Origin: Nostoc sp. LEGE 12450
GTDB lineage: Bacteria; Cyanobacteriota; Cyanobacteriia; Cyanobacteriales; Nostocaceae
Assembly (NCBI RefSeq): GCF_015206895.1
Contig: NZ_JADEXU010000018.1
Coordinates: 1 to 64,000 of the forward strand
Direction of reading: 5' to 3'
DNA: 64,000 bases
Under the pieces are notes generated by a model. The model searched no databases. It was not told the DNA's origin and saw only the letters and a list, made by a program, of their open reading frames with translations. Each line of letters begins with the position of its first letter. Position 1 is the first letter of the stretch. Position numbers and translations under genes: made by a program. This document shows, in pieces, positions 1 to 9,366 of the stretch.

Positions 1-529
1 CTTTCCCCTTGTCTCCAATTCTCCTTGTCCCCAAGTCCTCTTCCCAATGCCCAATTCCCAATGCCCAATGCCCAATTCAATATTTGCTGTTCAGCACGCC
101 CATGCACGTTGCTGTTCACTGGTATTGCTGGCTCACCGAGAAGGATTAATTAAACTTAAACAACCTGTTACAAATACTAGTCAAGGTTTTTGGGATGTTA
201 TTTCTCCTAACCCTCTACCTTGGCTCAACTGTTATGAAACATTACGACTAAATCATCCAGCTGAGCGTCGTTTAATTGCCGAGTTAATACAAGTAGTAGA
301 CAACATAGAGTCCCCTGATATTAAGGGTTGTGTGAAATGGGAAAAATTAGCGCTGAATTTGAGTCAAGCTTTTGAACACTTCTGGTCTAATTGCCGGATT
401 TGGGGTGAGGTGAAAGTTACATTACCAGAGTTAGCACAAGCCAGACTCGGATTACTTATGGCTACTCAGTCAGTATTAAGATATGTACTAGAGGAAAAGT
501 TGGGTGTTTTTGCGCTCTTGGAGTTATAA
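1..529 (+). CDS. DALR anticodon-binding-domain protein, 5' end outside window
   Basis: The reading frame is open from base 2 to the stop at 529, so the gene enters from the left edge. From about base 85 the protein reads FAVQHAHARCCSL, the start of the DALR domain found at the C-terminus of arginyl-tRNA synthetase; the rest is a helical bundle of matching length. Cyanobacteria have a stand-alone DALR protein separate from ArgS, and this is probably its C-terminal half. The ATG at 47 lies inside a low-complexity repeat (CCCAATG/CCCAATTC units, bases 1-84) and is unlikely to be the true start. The repeat is translated in frame as a Pro/Asn/Ser-rich linker. tRNA-related function is inferred only from the domain. 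Confidence 0.75.
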   Translation, partial: FPLVSNSPCPQVLFPMPNSQCPMPNSIFAVQHAHARCCSLVLLAHREGLIKLKQPVTNTSQGFWDVISPNPLPWLNCYETLRLNHPAERRLIAELIQVVDNIESPDIKGCVKWEKLALNLSQAFEHFWSNCRIWGEVKVTLPELAQARLGLLMATQSVLRYVLEEKLGVFALLEL

Positions 530-576
530 ATCGGTAATGTCGCTTAGGCACAAATAAAAACTTTTATAATAGCTAT

Positions 577-680
577 TGACTCAATCCATCACCTCGGCTA
601 CATTAGCAGGTGTGTGAGGAGCGAACCAGCTAGGGCACCGAGACGAAACACGGCCAGTCGTCGGTGTCCTTTCTGATTTA
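577..680 (+). ncRNA. candidate small structured RNA
   Basis: A TATAAT box lies at 565-570. Downstream are two hairpins: CACCT/AGGTG with an inner GCTA/TAGC pairing (590-612), and AGGGCACCG (632-640) with CGGTGTCCT (662-670), followed by a weakly T-rich stretch. Between them is GTGTGAGGAG (612-621); read on the opposite strand it resembles the single-stranded motif of the cyanobacterial sRNA Yfr1 with one mismatch. No good -35 box or strong U-tract is seen, and no riboswitch class fits. It could also be the 3' region of the leftward HAD gene. Confidence 0.3.
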
Positions 681-706
681 TAGGGTTTAGGCTTGAAAAA
701 GTGTCC

Positions 707-1579
707 TCATTGCAGCAAAAACTTTTCAATTGCTACTGCTGCTCCGTCTTCCTCTACACTAGGAGCTACCCACCGCGCGATCGCTTGGACTCCTTCGGGT
801 GCGTTGCCCATAGCTACACCAAGTCCAACAGACTCTAGCATTTCTACATCATTGAAGTTATCACCGATCGCCATAACGTTGGCTATCTCTAATCCTAGTA
901 ATTCTTCGGCTAGGTAACGCACAGCCGTTCCCTTATTCACAGAGGCGTTAGTTGCTTCAAAAAAGGTAGCAACAGATGTTGTGAGATAAAGTTCAGCAGG
1001 TGTATATTGGCGGCGCAAATTCCCCAATAACCGATCGATCACATCTATATCATCAGACAAAGCGAGAATTTTTGTAGGTTCATTTGTTAAGGTTTGGCGC
1101 AAATCATCAACGGGAATCGGAGTAATACCAGAACGTTCTGCATAAATTTGGGTTTCTCTGGTTATTTCACGGACATATAGCTGATCGTTAATGTAAAAGT
1201 GGACAGATAAAAGCGATCGCAACTCAGGCTGTTCAAAATAGTCGAGTAGCTGGTGGGCCATTTCTCTGGAAACAGCCCAATGGCGATGAATTTGCTGGGT
1301 GTTCGGGTCTTGAATCCAGGCTCCCTGATAAGCCATTAATGGTAAGGTAGAGCCGATGTCTTGATGAAAGCGCAAGGCTGAACGATACATTCTACCTGTC
1401 GCGATCGCCACTGGAATTCCTTTTGCTTGCGCTGCCACAATAGCTTGCTTTACACCTGTGCTGATGGTGTTAGAGTGTCCTGCGATCGTGCCATCTATAT
1501 CCAAAACTAGTAGTTTAATGTCTTTTGCAGCAGCCTGATGATCGGTAGATGCCAAATGGATGGCAGATGCTTTCTGCAT
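707..1579 (-). CDS. HAD-superfamily phosphatase, Cof/IIB type
   Basis: The protein has the three HAD motifs: the nucleophile box DIDGTIAG near residue 27, a serine/threonine-type motif II in ATGRMYRSALRF near 60, and the metal-binding GDNFNDVEML near 239. The roughly 140-residue cap between motifs II and III is typical of the C2B (Cof, YbjI, YidA) subgroup. These enzymes remove phosphate from small sugar phosphates or nucleotides with Mg2+; the substrate cannot be read from sequence. The gene stands alone on the minus strand. Length (290 aa) is slightly above the family norm because of a 20-residue N-terminal extension, so a later start is possible. Confidence 0.88.
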   Translation of the reverse strand: MQKASAIHLASTDHQAAAKDIKLLVLDIDGTIAGHSNTISTGVKQAIVAAQAKGIPVAIATGRMYRSALRFHQDIGSTLPLMAYQGAWIQDPNTQQIHRHWAVSREMAHQLLDYFEQPELRSLLSVHFYINDQLYVREITRETQIYAERSGITPIPVDDLRQTLTNEPTKILALSDDIDVIDRLLGNLRRQYTPAELYLTTSVATFFEATNASVNKGTAVRYLAEELLGLEIANVMAIGDNFNDVEMLESVGLGVAMGNAPEGVQAIARWVAPSVEEDGAAVAIEKFLLQ

Positions 1580-1763
1580 AATTTCCTAGATTTTAAGTTC
1601 CAGTAAGAGGTTAACAGGAGTGGGGAACATTAGCAAAAATTGGGTTCTCTAGTCAACCTAATTTTTATAACATGAGGATGCTGAATCACACGATTTTAGA
1701 TTGCTATAGTATTTTTTAAATATTGCTAAAAATTTCTCAAAACTCTGGATAATAATCCTAACA

Positions 1764-1797
1764 AAAAACCCCAATTATCAAAAAAATTGGGGTTTTT
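1764..1797 (-). terminator. bidirectional Rho-independent terminator
   Basis: CCCCAATT (1769-1776) pairs with AATTGGGG (1785-1792) and is flanked by A5 and T5 runs, so it can terminate on either strand. It lies 70 bp downstream of the PEP-CTERM gene and before the HAD gene start, so it most likely ends the PEP-CTERM transcript. Confidence 0.8.
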
Positions 1798-1867
1798 AAT
1801 TTAAATTAAAGAGCCTGACGGATAGATAGGATGGAAAAAACCACTTATTCAAGAAAGTCTATGAATT

Positions 1868-2566
1868 TTACCCTTTGATCCAGCTTTTTTTGCGTTGTGA
1901 CAACAGACAAAGCCCAGCAATTAAACCAACTCCAAGTGTGGCAGAGGGTTCAGGTACCGATTTAACATCATCGTAGTCATAAGTTACTTTGATATTTGCT
2001 TTGGCAAGCGTTTGAACATAAGATGCTATGTTGCCCGAACCCGAAACTACTGAATTTGCTGTAGCTGAGAACAAAAAGTCTATGTTGCTGTTACCAATGA
2101 AAGACTGCAAGAATTGGGTATTAGTGAAAGACTGAGTACCAGATTGTGTGGCAGTTAGTCCAGAAACAGTCTTTCCAGATGTACCACCAAAATTAATGAT
2201 GTTGTCAAATTGACCAACTTCGTAACTGAAGCTATTTTGTGGATTAAGTGTAAATAGAGACTGATTATTTAGTTCCAAACTGAGTTGACTGGCAAGATTT
2301 ACTGTTATATTGGCTGAGCTTTTACCCGTATTTTCAAAACCTGCATCTCCCAGGATGTCGCCAGTAAATCCTATTGTCACACCTGTGAGTGTGCCTAGAG
2401 ATGAGTCAAATTGTTGGACGTTCAGAGGTGCATCAGTGATATCTGTCAAATCATAATCTATGGAACTAGTGTACGAGAGAGAAGCTGCATTAGCTGCGCT
2501 AGATGTTGAAACAATTCCTGCCAAAGTTGTCGCAATGGCAAGAGTGTTCAATAATTTTGTTTTCAT
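1868..2566 (-). CDS. PEP-CTERM sorting-domain exported protein
   Basis: An N-terminal signal peptide (residues 1-27, ending ANA-A) is followed by about 175 residues rich in Ser, Thr, Asn and beta-type sequence. A C-terminal VPEP motif near residue 205, a short hydrophobic helix and a basic tail (QRKK) complete the protein. This is the PEP-CTERM sorting signal, thought to be processed by exosortase at the cell envelope. The mid-part is not a family I can name. A terminator lies just downstream. The upstream 550 bp is non-coding, so the gene probably has its own promoter. Role at the cell surface is inference. Confidence 0.85.
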   Translation of the reverse strand: MKTKLLNTLAIATTLAGIVSTSSAANAASLSYTSSIDYDLTDITDAPLNVQQFDSSLGTLTGVTIGFTGDILGDAGFENTGKSSANITVNLASQLSLELNNQSLFTLNPQNSFSYEVGQFDNIINFGGTSGKTVSGLTATQSGTQSFTNTQFLQSFIGNSNIDFLFSATANSVVSGSGNIASYVQTLAKANIKVTYDYDDVKSVPEPSATLGVGLIAGLCLLSQRKKSWIKG

Positions 2567-3117
2567 GATGAAAGATTTTTCTAAAACGAATCATTACGGG
2601 ATTACTAATTTATTTCTAACTCTGAAACTTTACTTGTAGGCTTGATAAATACACGTAACTTTATGTAAAGCTTTTATATTCTAGCCCCTGTGGAAAATAT
2701 ACTGCTTGATTGGTACATATAAAGTTCTGTTAAGGAAGAGAGGCTTTGTATAGTGGTAGTCTGAAGGCGAAATACTAAGCTAGTGTTTGTTGGTTCGTGA
2801 GAAGTAAGCTAGGTCTATCGAATTAAACATAAAGCGCTCAGGAGTATAGATCCCTGATTTCTGCTGAGAAGTTGGGGATTTGGTTACTATCTGGTTAGTA
2901 TGTTGATACCCACGTACCTAATTAGGGTAGTATACCTGACAAAAGTTGGTTCTACTGGGCTTCGGTACTAAAACCGCAAATACGTAGACACTGAAATGTC
3001 TAAAATAATACATAAATTATTTCGCACTCAAAAAGTGCGCTATTGTTGCCAAAACGAAGTTGAACAAGCATCTGAAATTGCTAACTATGTGACAAAGCTT
3101 CTGGCTAAAATAGGGCT
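2567..3117. other. intergenic region upstream of polA
   Basis: AT-rich region between the divergent PEP-CTERM gene and polA. It holds a perfect 6-bp hairpin, CGCACT (3023-3028) with AGTGCG (3034-3039), about 80 bp before the polA start. I see no RNA gene or mobile element, and no convincing promoter box. Confidence 0.5.
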
Positions 3118-6054
3118 ATGTCTGAAACTTTCACTTCTGTAACTGCAACACGCCCCACGTTCATCCTTGTAGATGGACACTCGCTGGCCTATCGTTCATA
3201 CTTTGCTTTCGCCAAAGGGCGAGATGGAGGACTGCGTACTAAAGCGGGGATTCCTACGAGTATATGTTTTGGTTTTGTGAAGTGCCTGCTAGAGGTAATG
3301 GCAACACAACAGCCTCAAGCAATGGCGATCGCTTTTGATTTGGGTGAGGCCACTTTTCGCCATGAAGCTGACGAGACTTATAAAGCCGATCGCAAAGAAA
3401 CGCCAGAAGACTTCATTCCTGACTTAGAAAACCTGCATGAGTTACTGAATGGCTTCAATCTACCGATTTTCACTGCCCCTGGTTATGAGGCGGATGATGT
3501 TTTGGGAACCTTAGCACAGCGAGTAACTGCTGCTGGGTATAGGGTGAAGATTCTGACTGGCGATCGCGATTTATTTCAACTGATCGACTCTGACAAAGAA
3601 ATCACTGTTCTGAATTTTAGTCCAGATGCTATAAAACGCTCTACAAATAGCATTACGGAATTTGAAGCAGAACAAGTCAAAGAGAAGATGGGTGTTTTAC
3701 CTTCACAAATTATTGATTTCAAAGCTCTTTGTGGAGATAAATCAGATAATATTCCTGGAGTTAAAGGAATTGGAGAAAAGACAGCAGTGCAGCTGTTAAA
3801 TACTTATGGTTCCCTTGATAATGTTTATGCTGCGTTAGATGAAATTAAAGGCGCAACTCAGAAAAAACTGGCAACGGGTAAAGAAGATGCCGAGAAGTCT
3901 CGCTATTTGGCAACCATAGTTTTAGATGTTCCTATAGAAATTAATTTAGAAAATTGCAAATTAAAAGGATTTGATACAAGCGTCTTATCCCCCATTTTAG
4001 AAAAGTTAGAATTCAAGTCTTTTTTAGGGAAAATAAACGACCTTCAACAACGTTTTGGTGGCAAACTTGAAGAAAAGCAAGAAGCCAAAACAGACGTAGT
4101 TAATCCTAAATCAGAATTGAGAGATGATGAAGATAATGATTTGTGGTTTTTCAGTGCTAGCGATACAGCAGCAGTTCCACAACAATCGACTTCTCCTATT
4201 ACACCACGCATCATCAACACTGAAGCCAAACTAACTGAGTTAGTGAAACTTTTGCAAACATTCACCACCCCAGAGATTCCCGTTGCTTGGGATACTGAAA
4301 CTACCGCTTTAGAACCAAGAGATGCTGAGTTAGTAGGAATTGGTTGCTGTTGGGGAATGCAACCAGATGAAGTAGCCTATATTCCTGTGGGGCATAAAAC
4401 TGGGGAAAATTTGCATAAAGATTTAGTGCTAGAAGCATTACGCCCAATTCTTGAAAGTGCTGATTATCCTAAAGCTTTACAGAATGCTAAATTTGATCGC
4501 CTAGTCTTAAAGTGTCAAGGAATTAACTTAGCAGGAGTAGTGTTTGATCCCATGCTGGCAAGTTACATTCTAAATCCAGACTCAAGCCATAATTTGATGG
4601 ATTTAGGGCAGCGATATTTGGGATTGATAGCAAAAAGTTATTTAGATTTAGTTCCTAAAGGCAAAACCATCGCTGATATAGATATTCCCGCCGTTGCAGA
4701 TTACTGCGGTATGGATGCTTATTCTACCTTTGGCTTAGTCCCGAAATTGCGTGAGGAACTGGAGCAAATTCCAACTTTGTCTAAGCTATTAGTGGAAGTT
4801 GAACAGCCACTAGAAGCAGTTTTAGCCCAAATGGAATATACGGGTGTCCGTATTAATTCAGCTTATTTAAAAGAACTTTCGCAGCATTTAGAAACGGAGT
4901 TAGTCAGGTTAAAAGAAGAAGCAACTGAAATAGCTGGAGAAAATTTTAACTTGGGTTCTCCTAAGCAGTTAAGCCAAATATTGTTTGAAAAATTGGGATT
5001 AAGTACCAAACATTCTCGTAAAATTCAAACGGGCTTCTCTACAGACGCAGCCACACTAGAAAAACTCCAAGAAGATGATAAAAGTGGTTTTGTTGAGGCG
5101 ATTATTGAGTATCGCACCCTATCTAAATTAAAGTCTACTTATGTTGATGCCTTACCTGCATTGGTTCGTCCAGATACCCAGAGGGTGCATACTGATTTTA
5201 ATCAAGCAGCAACATCAACTGGTAGGTTATCTTCTTCTAATCCGAATTTGCAAAATATCCCCATTCGTACAGCTTTTAGTCGCCAAATTCGGAAGGCATT
5301 TTTGCCTGAAGCTGGTTGGTTAATGGTGGCTGCTGATTACTCACAAATTGAATTGCGGATTTTGGCTCATTTGAGTCAAGAGCCGATATTAGTCCAAGCA
5401 TATCAGCAAAATGAAGATGTTCACACTGTTACCGCCCGGTTAGTATTTGAAAAAGAAAATATAACCTCAGAAGAAAGAGGAATAGCAAAAACTATCAATT
5501 TTGGCGTGATTTATGGAATGGGTTCTCTAAGATTTTCGCGCTCAACTGGGATAGATAAAAACATTGCCAACGAGTTCATTAAGCGATTTAATGAACGATA
5601 TCCTAAAGTTTTTGCATATTTGGAGCAAGTCAAAAAAGAAGCGATCGCTCTTGGTTATGTAGAAACTATTCTTGGTCGCCGTCGTTACTTTGATTTTACT
5701 AATAACAGTTTACGTAGATTAAAAGGCAGCAATCCAGAAGATATTGATCTGAGTAAGTTGAAGAATTTGGGTCCTTATGATGCGGGTTTATTGCGATCGG
5801 CGGCTAATGCACCAATTCAAGGTTCTAACGCTGATATTATTAAAATTGCAATGGTAAGACTGCATGAGGTCTTGAAGAACTATCAGGCGCGTTTGTTGTT
5901 GCAAGTACACGATGAATTAGTGTTTGAAATTCCCCCTGATGAGTGGGAAGAATTACAACCGCAAATTAAGTCGGTGATGGAAAACGCAGTTCAGTTGAGC
6001 GTGCCATTGCTGGTAGAAGCGCGTGTCGGTGAAAATTGGATGGATACAAAGTAA
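3118..6054 (+). CDS. polA: DNA polymerase I
   Basis: Full-length 978-residue family A polymerase with three domains. Residues 12-310 are the 5'-3' exonuclease. Residues 370-560 are a 3'-5' proofreading domain that keeps the DTET motif (D392, E394), so proofreading is probably active. Residues 580-978 are the polymerase, with motif A DYSQIELR at 740, the O-helix RGIAKTINFG from 787, and motif C VHDE with D932. A linker of about 60 acidic and low-complexity residues (315-370) separates the first two domains, as in other cyanobacteria. The enzyme fills gaps in repair and Okazaki-fragment processing. It stands alone on its strand. The ATG at 3118 begins MSETFTSV. Confidence 0.98.
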   Translation: MSETFTSVTATRPTFILVDGHSLAYRSYFAFAKGRDGGLRTKAGIPTSICFGFVKCLLEVMATQQPQAMAIAFDLGEATFRHEADETYKADRKETPEDFIPDLENLHELLNGFNLPIFTAPGYEADDVLGTLAQRVTAAGYRVKILTGDRDLFQLIDSDKEITVLNFSPDAIKRSTNSITEFEAEQVKEKMGVLPSQIIDFKALCGDKSDNIPGVKGIGEKTAVQLLNTYGSLDNVYAALDEIKGATQKKLATGKEDAEKSRYLATIVLDVPIEINLENCKLKGFDTSVLSPILEKLEFKSFLGKINDLQQRFGGKLEEKQEAKTDVVNPKSELRDDEDNDLWFFSASDTAAVPQQSTSPITPRIINTEAKLTELVKLLQTFTTPEIPVAWDTETTALEPRDAELVGIGCCWGMQPDEVAYIPVGHKTGENLHKDLVLEALRPILESADYPKALQNAKFDRLVLKCQGINLAGVVFDPMLASYILNPDSSHNLMDLGQRYLGLIAKSYLDLVPKGKTIADIDIPAVADYCGMDAYSTFGLVPKLREELEQIPTLSKLLVEVEQPLEAVLAQMEYTGVRINSAYLKELSQHLETELVRLKEEATEIAGENFNLGSPKQLSQILFEKLGLSTKHSRKIQTGFSTDAATLEKLQEDDKSGFVEAIIEYRTLSKLKSTYVDALPALVRPDTQRVHTDFNQAATSTGRLSSSNPNLQNIPIRTAFSRQIRKAFLPEAGWLMVAADYSQIELRILAHLSQEPILVQAYQQNEDVHTVTARLVFEKENITSEERGIAKTINFGVIYGMGSLRFSRSTGIDKNIANEFIKRFNERYPKVFAYLEQVKKEAIALGYVETILGRRRYFDFTNNSLRRLKGSNPEDIDLSKLKNLGPYDAGLLRSAANAPIQGSNADIIKIAMVRLHEVLKNYQARLLLQVHDELVFEIPPDEWEELQPQIKSVMENAVQLSVPLLVEARVGENWMDTK

Positions 6055-6107
6055 GTTGAATTTTGGACTGCGGATTTAGACAACTTTTAGTGAAAAATTC
6101 AAAAGGT

Positions 6108-6138
6108 AATCAAGAGCCAAAAGTTTTGACTCTTGATT
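6108..6138 (+). terminator. polA downstream hairpin
   Basis: AATCAAGAG (6108-6116) pairs perfectly with CTCTTGATT (6130-6138) 54 bp after the polA stop. The following bases are T-containing but not a clean U-tract, so termination strength is uncertain. Confidence 0.4.
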
Positions 6139-6271
6139 CTTGATCATTGAATAGATAATAAGCTGTTTCACATTTAAATTGCATAAGTTGGGCGGCTTTT
6201 TCGGCCTATCCCACAAGAATTATATTTAATTTGGTTATGCAAATTAGATGTTTTTTCGCTTAGTCTAAAAG

Positions 6272-6676
6272 TTAACCGCCACGCTTTAACGCTGCCTCAA
6301 CCTGCTGTAATTCCTTCTCTAAACGATTTTTGAGTTTTTCGGGTACGGGACGATTTGGGTAAGAACTGTAGTGTCCAGCCAGGGAATTAAGGGCTGTCCG
6401 CATGGTTGTAAAGGAACCAAGACCAGAAACAGAGTTAACTCGCTGATAGCGAGCCGAAAAGTCATTAATTTTCTGACGCGCTTCTGCTTGAACTGCTGTT
6501 TTGTCTGATGAATCTTGTGATAGATTCAGAGCCTGTCTCATCACATTGACCACAGCTAAGGTATCTTGGCGATAATCCCCAGTCAAACTATCTGGACTGC
6601 CAGAACAGCCCATTAAGCCGATAGACACAACCAAAACCAGCGCAAGCAAACGCGACCAATAGCGCTTCATATGCAT
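6272..6676 (-). CDS. psb27: photosystem II assembly lipoprotein Psb27
   Basis: The 134-residue protein has a basic N-terminus, a hydrophobic segment and a lipobox ending in Cys24. The mature part begins with the family's LTGDYRQDT sequence and continues as a four-helix protein. Psb27 binds the lumenal side of CP43 in PSII assembly and repair intermediates and keeps the manganese cluster site accessible before the extrinsic subunits dock. Length and order of features match cyanobacterial Psb27. The start could be the second Met, two codons in. The gene is monocistronic. A GC-rich imperfect hairpin around 6188-6213 may end the transcript. Confidence 0.95.
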   Translation of the reverse strand: MHMKRYWSRLLALVLVVSIGLMGCSGSPDSLTGDYRQDTLAVVNVMRQALNLSQDSSDKTAVQAEARQKINDFSARYQRVNSVSGLGSFTTMRTALNSLAGHYSSYPNRPVPEKLKNRLEKELQQVEAALKRGG

Positions 6677-7329
6677 TAATTAAAAGAATACGTAAATCAA
6701 CGTCCATCCTATCTTGGATTGGTAACTTGGGGATCAATTGAATGGGGAGTAGGAAGTTGGTAAGGGCTATTTCATTCCCTAAAAGGCGTTCATTTACAAG
6801 CATCTTGGGCAAAAAATTAGGTGATTAAAAAATCTGATTAAACAATTGTCATAGTCATAGCTTCTCTACCAGACGCTACGCGCATAGTTTACTTCGCCGT
6901 ATGAGTACAGTAACGCACTTAAATTTACTTGTTGAGGCGGTAGTTTTTCGATTACCAACTGGGTGCAGATTTCTCGCTTAGACTCTTGACAAAATTCCTG
7001 CGGCAGTAGTTGGCGAGTATGGATTTCAATCGCCGATTCGACGAAATCCTCAGAAGGGATAATGCTCTCGTTATGGGCTTACTACCTAGAGTGAGAGCAA
7101 GAGTTTTCAGTCTATGGAAAATAGTAGCTTGTGAGTTAGATTTATCGAATGAGAGGTTGAGACTAAAACTTGTCTACCTTGAGAACCGTAGTTATGTAGG
7201 TTGGATGCAGCTTTAGCGTAACCCAACATAAATAAGGTGGTAATGTTGGGTTGCGTTTCACTCCACCCAACCTACATAAATAAATATATCTTTTAAAAAA
7301 CTTTTGGTTTCAACATAGATGAGGTTTAT
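6677..7329. other. intergenic region with decayed coding sequence
   Basis: No intact gene. On the minus strand, 7078 to 6866 is a 70-codon stop-free stretch with protein-like composition (for example IEIHTRQLLPQE) but no ATG; it ends in a TAG within a palindromic repeat (CGTAGCGTCTGGTAGAG). This looks like a gene remnant. A 68-codon plus-strand frame over 7010-7216 overlaps it and looks spurious. The foldback repeat at 7192-7279 is listed separately. Confidence 0.4.
7192..7279. repeat. foldback (MITE-like) repeat
   Basis: Outer arms TTATGTAGGTTGG (7192-7204) and CCAACCTACATAA (7267-7279) are perfect 13-bp inverted repeats. Inside, AACCCAACAT (7220-7229) pairs with ATGTTGGGTT (7243-7252). The 88-bp unit has the form of dispersed non-coding repeats common in filamentous cyanobacteria. 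Confidence 0.75.
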
Positions 7330-8028
7330 TTAATCAACTGACTTTCCTTGCCTCAATCTCTGCAATTTCAGCATCGTAATACATATCATTAGCCACAAAA
7401 AGCCGACTCCATAACCTGCAATTATGTCTGTGGGCCAATGGACTCCTAAATATAAACGGCTAATACCAATAGCAGCAATTAAAATAACTGTCAAACTGTA
7501 AATTAACTTGGCAAAACGAGGATAATGAGTTGCCAATTCGTGAGCAATAAAACCATAAAGCACCATAGAACCAAGTGCATGACCGCTAGGAAAACTAAAA
7601 GATTTTTCAGAAATTAATTGATGCCAGAGTTCCGGGCGAGGTTTAGAAAAAAATAACTTTAGCCCTGTATTTAAAATGAATGCTCCCAGGCAAGCAAGTA
7701 GAAAAAATCTTGCTTCTTCTCGATAACGTCGCCACCAAAGTAATAGTAGATTAATGCCGACAACGATAACCACTGTACTAGGATTACCAAGATTTGTAAT
7801 AAACAGCATTAAATTATCTAAATTTGGATTGGCAAACTGATGTAGCCATAACAGAAAAGTAGTATCAAATCTAAAAGCATCTCGCTCTAAAACCTCTTCA
7901 GCCAGTTGTGCCAAAACAAAAAGGATGAGAAGACAACTAGTAAGTCCAACAATACCAATTGTCGCAATTAAGGGAGCCAAACGAGGATGTATATGACGTA
8001 ACCAGAAGTTAGAAATTTTTCGAATCAT
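7330..8028 (-). CDS. PAP2-family membrane phosphatase
   Basis: A 232-residue protein with about six membrane helices and the three PAP2 (acid phosphatase/lipid phosphatase) motifs in order: KPRP near residue 130, the active-site SFPSGHA near 145, and SRLYLGVHWPTDI near 192 with the catalytic His. Such enzymes dephosphorylate phosphatidic acid, phosphatidylglycerol phosphate or undecaprenyl pyrophosphate on the outer face of the membrane; the substrate here is not determined. It lies just downstream of cofH on the same strand, but the strong hairpin at 8055-8092 separates the two, so they are probably not co-transcribed. Confidence 0.92.
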   Translation of the reverse strand: MIRKISNFWLRHIHPRLAPLIATIGIVGLTSCLLILFVLAQLAEEVLERDAFRFDTTFLLWLHQFANPNLDNLMLFITNLGNPSTVVIVVGINLLLLWWRRYREEARFFLLACLGAFILNTGLKLFFSKPRPELWHQLISEKSFSFPSGHALGSMVLYGFIAHELATHYPRFAKLIYSLTVILIAAIGISRLYLGVHWPTDIIAGYGVGFLWLMICITMLKLQRLRQGKSVD

Positions 8029-8054
8029 ACTTTAATATCATTTTTTTCGCTGTG

Positions 8055-8092
8055 CCTCTGGGGTTAAAAAGTAATTTATTTAACCCCAGAGG
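8055..8092 (-). terminator. strong hairpin between cofH and PAP2 gene
   Basis: CCTCTGGGGTTAAA (8055-8068) pairs perfectly with TTTAACCCCAGAGG (8079-8092), loop 10. It lies 84 bp beyond the cofH stop, and leftward transcription meets T-rich sequence (8041-8047 read as A on the minus strand gives no U-run), so it may also be a repeat-type palindrome. Confidence 0.55.
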
Positions 8093-8175
8093 TGCAGAAA
8101 ACACAAAGTAAAGAGATTGGAAAGGAATTTTTTAACTAAAATTTTTATCCACCTTGAAAAGGCTACTCCTAACTC

Positions 8176-9318
8176 TTAAATCCTAATTTTTTGATAAAGA
8201 GTCTCGCGTTGTTGGTAAGGTCGTCCTAAAGAAGCGATCGCAGTTTTTAAAGTTTCCACTTCCATACATGTACCGCCCAAAGCACCTGCCATTGTGGTGA
8301 TATGCTCCTCCATCAAGGTGCCACCGATATCGTTGCAACCCCAAACTAGGGCTTCGGTTGCACCTGCAAGCCCCAGTTTTACCCAACTCTGCTGATGGTT
8401 GGGAATCCAATTACCCAAGTAAATCCGCGCCACAGCGCCTAGCAGCAGCGCATCGCTTAAAACTGGTTGATCGCGTCCAACACGGCGACGTAAGGGTTTG
8501 GGCGCTTCTTGACCAACAAAGGGTAATAAAATAAACTCTGTGATCTTTGCGGGATATCCCTGATTGATGGCGGTTTGTTGGAGCGATCGCAATTTTTCTA
8601 AATGCCCAATTTGCTGCTCGTGGGTTTCAATATGCCCAGATAACATGGTGCTAGTGGTATGTAAGCCTAATTTATGAGCGGTGCTGACAATTTCTAGCCA
8701 AGTGGCTGTATTAATCTTTTCTGGACACAGTATCCGCCTTACTTCATCGTCTAATACTTCTGCTGCTGTTCCCGGCATTGAGCCAACGCCAGCATCACGC
8801 AAAGCAATAATTACATCGGCATATTCAAGTCCATCAAGTCTGGCGATAAATTCCACTTCCTGAGGAGAAAAAGCATGGAGATGAATCTGCGGAAATTCCT
8901 GTTTGATGGTTTCCACTACCTTGAGATAGTAGGGCAAAGATTTACCATTTATCTGCGCTTGCGGATTTAACCCACCCTGCATACAGATTTCTGTAGCACC
9001 TCGCCGCACTGCATCTGTTGCCTTTTCCAAAATTTGCGCCGAATCTAACCAGTATGCACCGACATCACCATCATCTCGACGGAATGCACAAAAACTACAG
9101 TGTTGCTCACAAATATTAGTAAAGTTGATATTACGGTTAATTATGTATGTAACCGTATCGCCTGCTTGGGTGTGGCGGAGTGTATCGGATGTAGCACGAA
9201 TTGCTGCGATCGCTTCTGGCTCTGTTTGTTGTAACAATACCACTCCCTCTTGGGGAGATAAGTCGTACCCCATTAAGGCACGCTCAAGAATTTTTTCCAC
9301 AGAAATTTTCGTTAGCAT
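8176..9318 (-). CDS. cofH: 7,8-didemethyl-8-hydroxy-5-deazariboflavin (FO) synthase subunit CofH
   Basis: Radical SAM protein of 380 residues. The cluster motif is C70-x3-C74-x2-C77, within [10 protein letters not shown], followed by [12 protein letters not shown] as in CofH rather than CofG. CofH joins tyrosine-derived radical to 5-amino-6-ribitylaminouracil; CofG then closes the ring to give FO, the deazaflavin antenna of cyanobacterial photolyases and the precursor of F420. No cofG is in this window. The length fits a single-subunit CofH, not the fused FbiC. The start [15 protein letters not shown] matches the usual helical N-terminus. Confidence 0.95.
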   Translation of the reverse strand: MLTKISVEKILERALMGYDLSPQEGVVLLQQTEPEAIAAIRATSDTLRHTQAGDTVTYIINRNINFTNICEQHCSFCAFRRDDGDVGAYWLDSAQILEKATDAVRRGATEICMQGGLNPQAQINGKSLPYYLKVVETIKQEFPQIHLHAFSPQEVEFIARLDGLEYADVIIALRDAGVGSMPGTAAEVLDDEVRRILCPEKINTATWLEIVSTAHKLGLHTTSTMLSGHIETHEQQIGHLEKLRSLQQTAINQGYPAKITEFILLPFVGQEAPKPLRRRVGRDQPVLSDALLLGAVARIYLGNWIPNHQQSWVKLGLAGATEALVWGCNDIGGTLMEEHITTMAGALGGTCMEVETLKTAIASLGRPYQQRETLYQKIRI

Positions 9319-9366
9319 TATTTTCTCAGTAAATCTTAAATTTAAGATCCAGTAATAAATAAAATT

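Noticed and set aside
600-680. Guanidine-I (ykkC) riboswitch, from CTAGGG and ACACGG pieces
   Set aside because: The consensus needs further helices and the AAAGCCCGGGAGA segment, which are absent, and no plus-strand gene follows.
2996-3142. 48-codon plus-strand frame overlapping the polA start
   Set aside because: No ribosome site, overlaps polA out of frame, contains the hairpin at 3023-3039, and the Cys-rich composition matches no family.
7010-7216. 68-codon plus-strand frame
   Set aside because: Overlaps the foldback repeat and an opposite protein-like stretch; no recognisable features.
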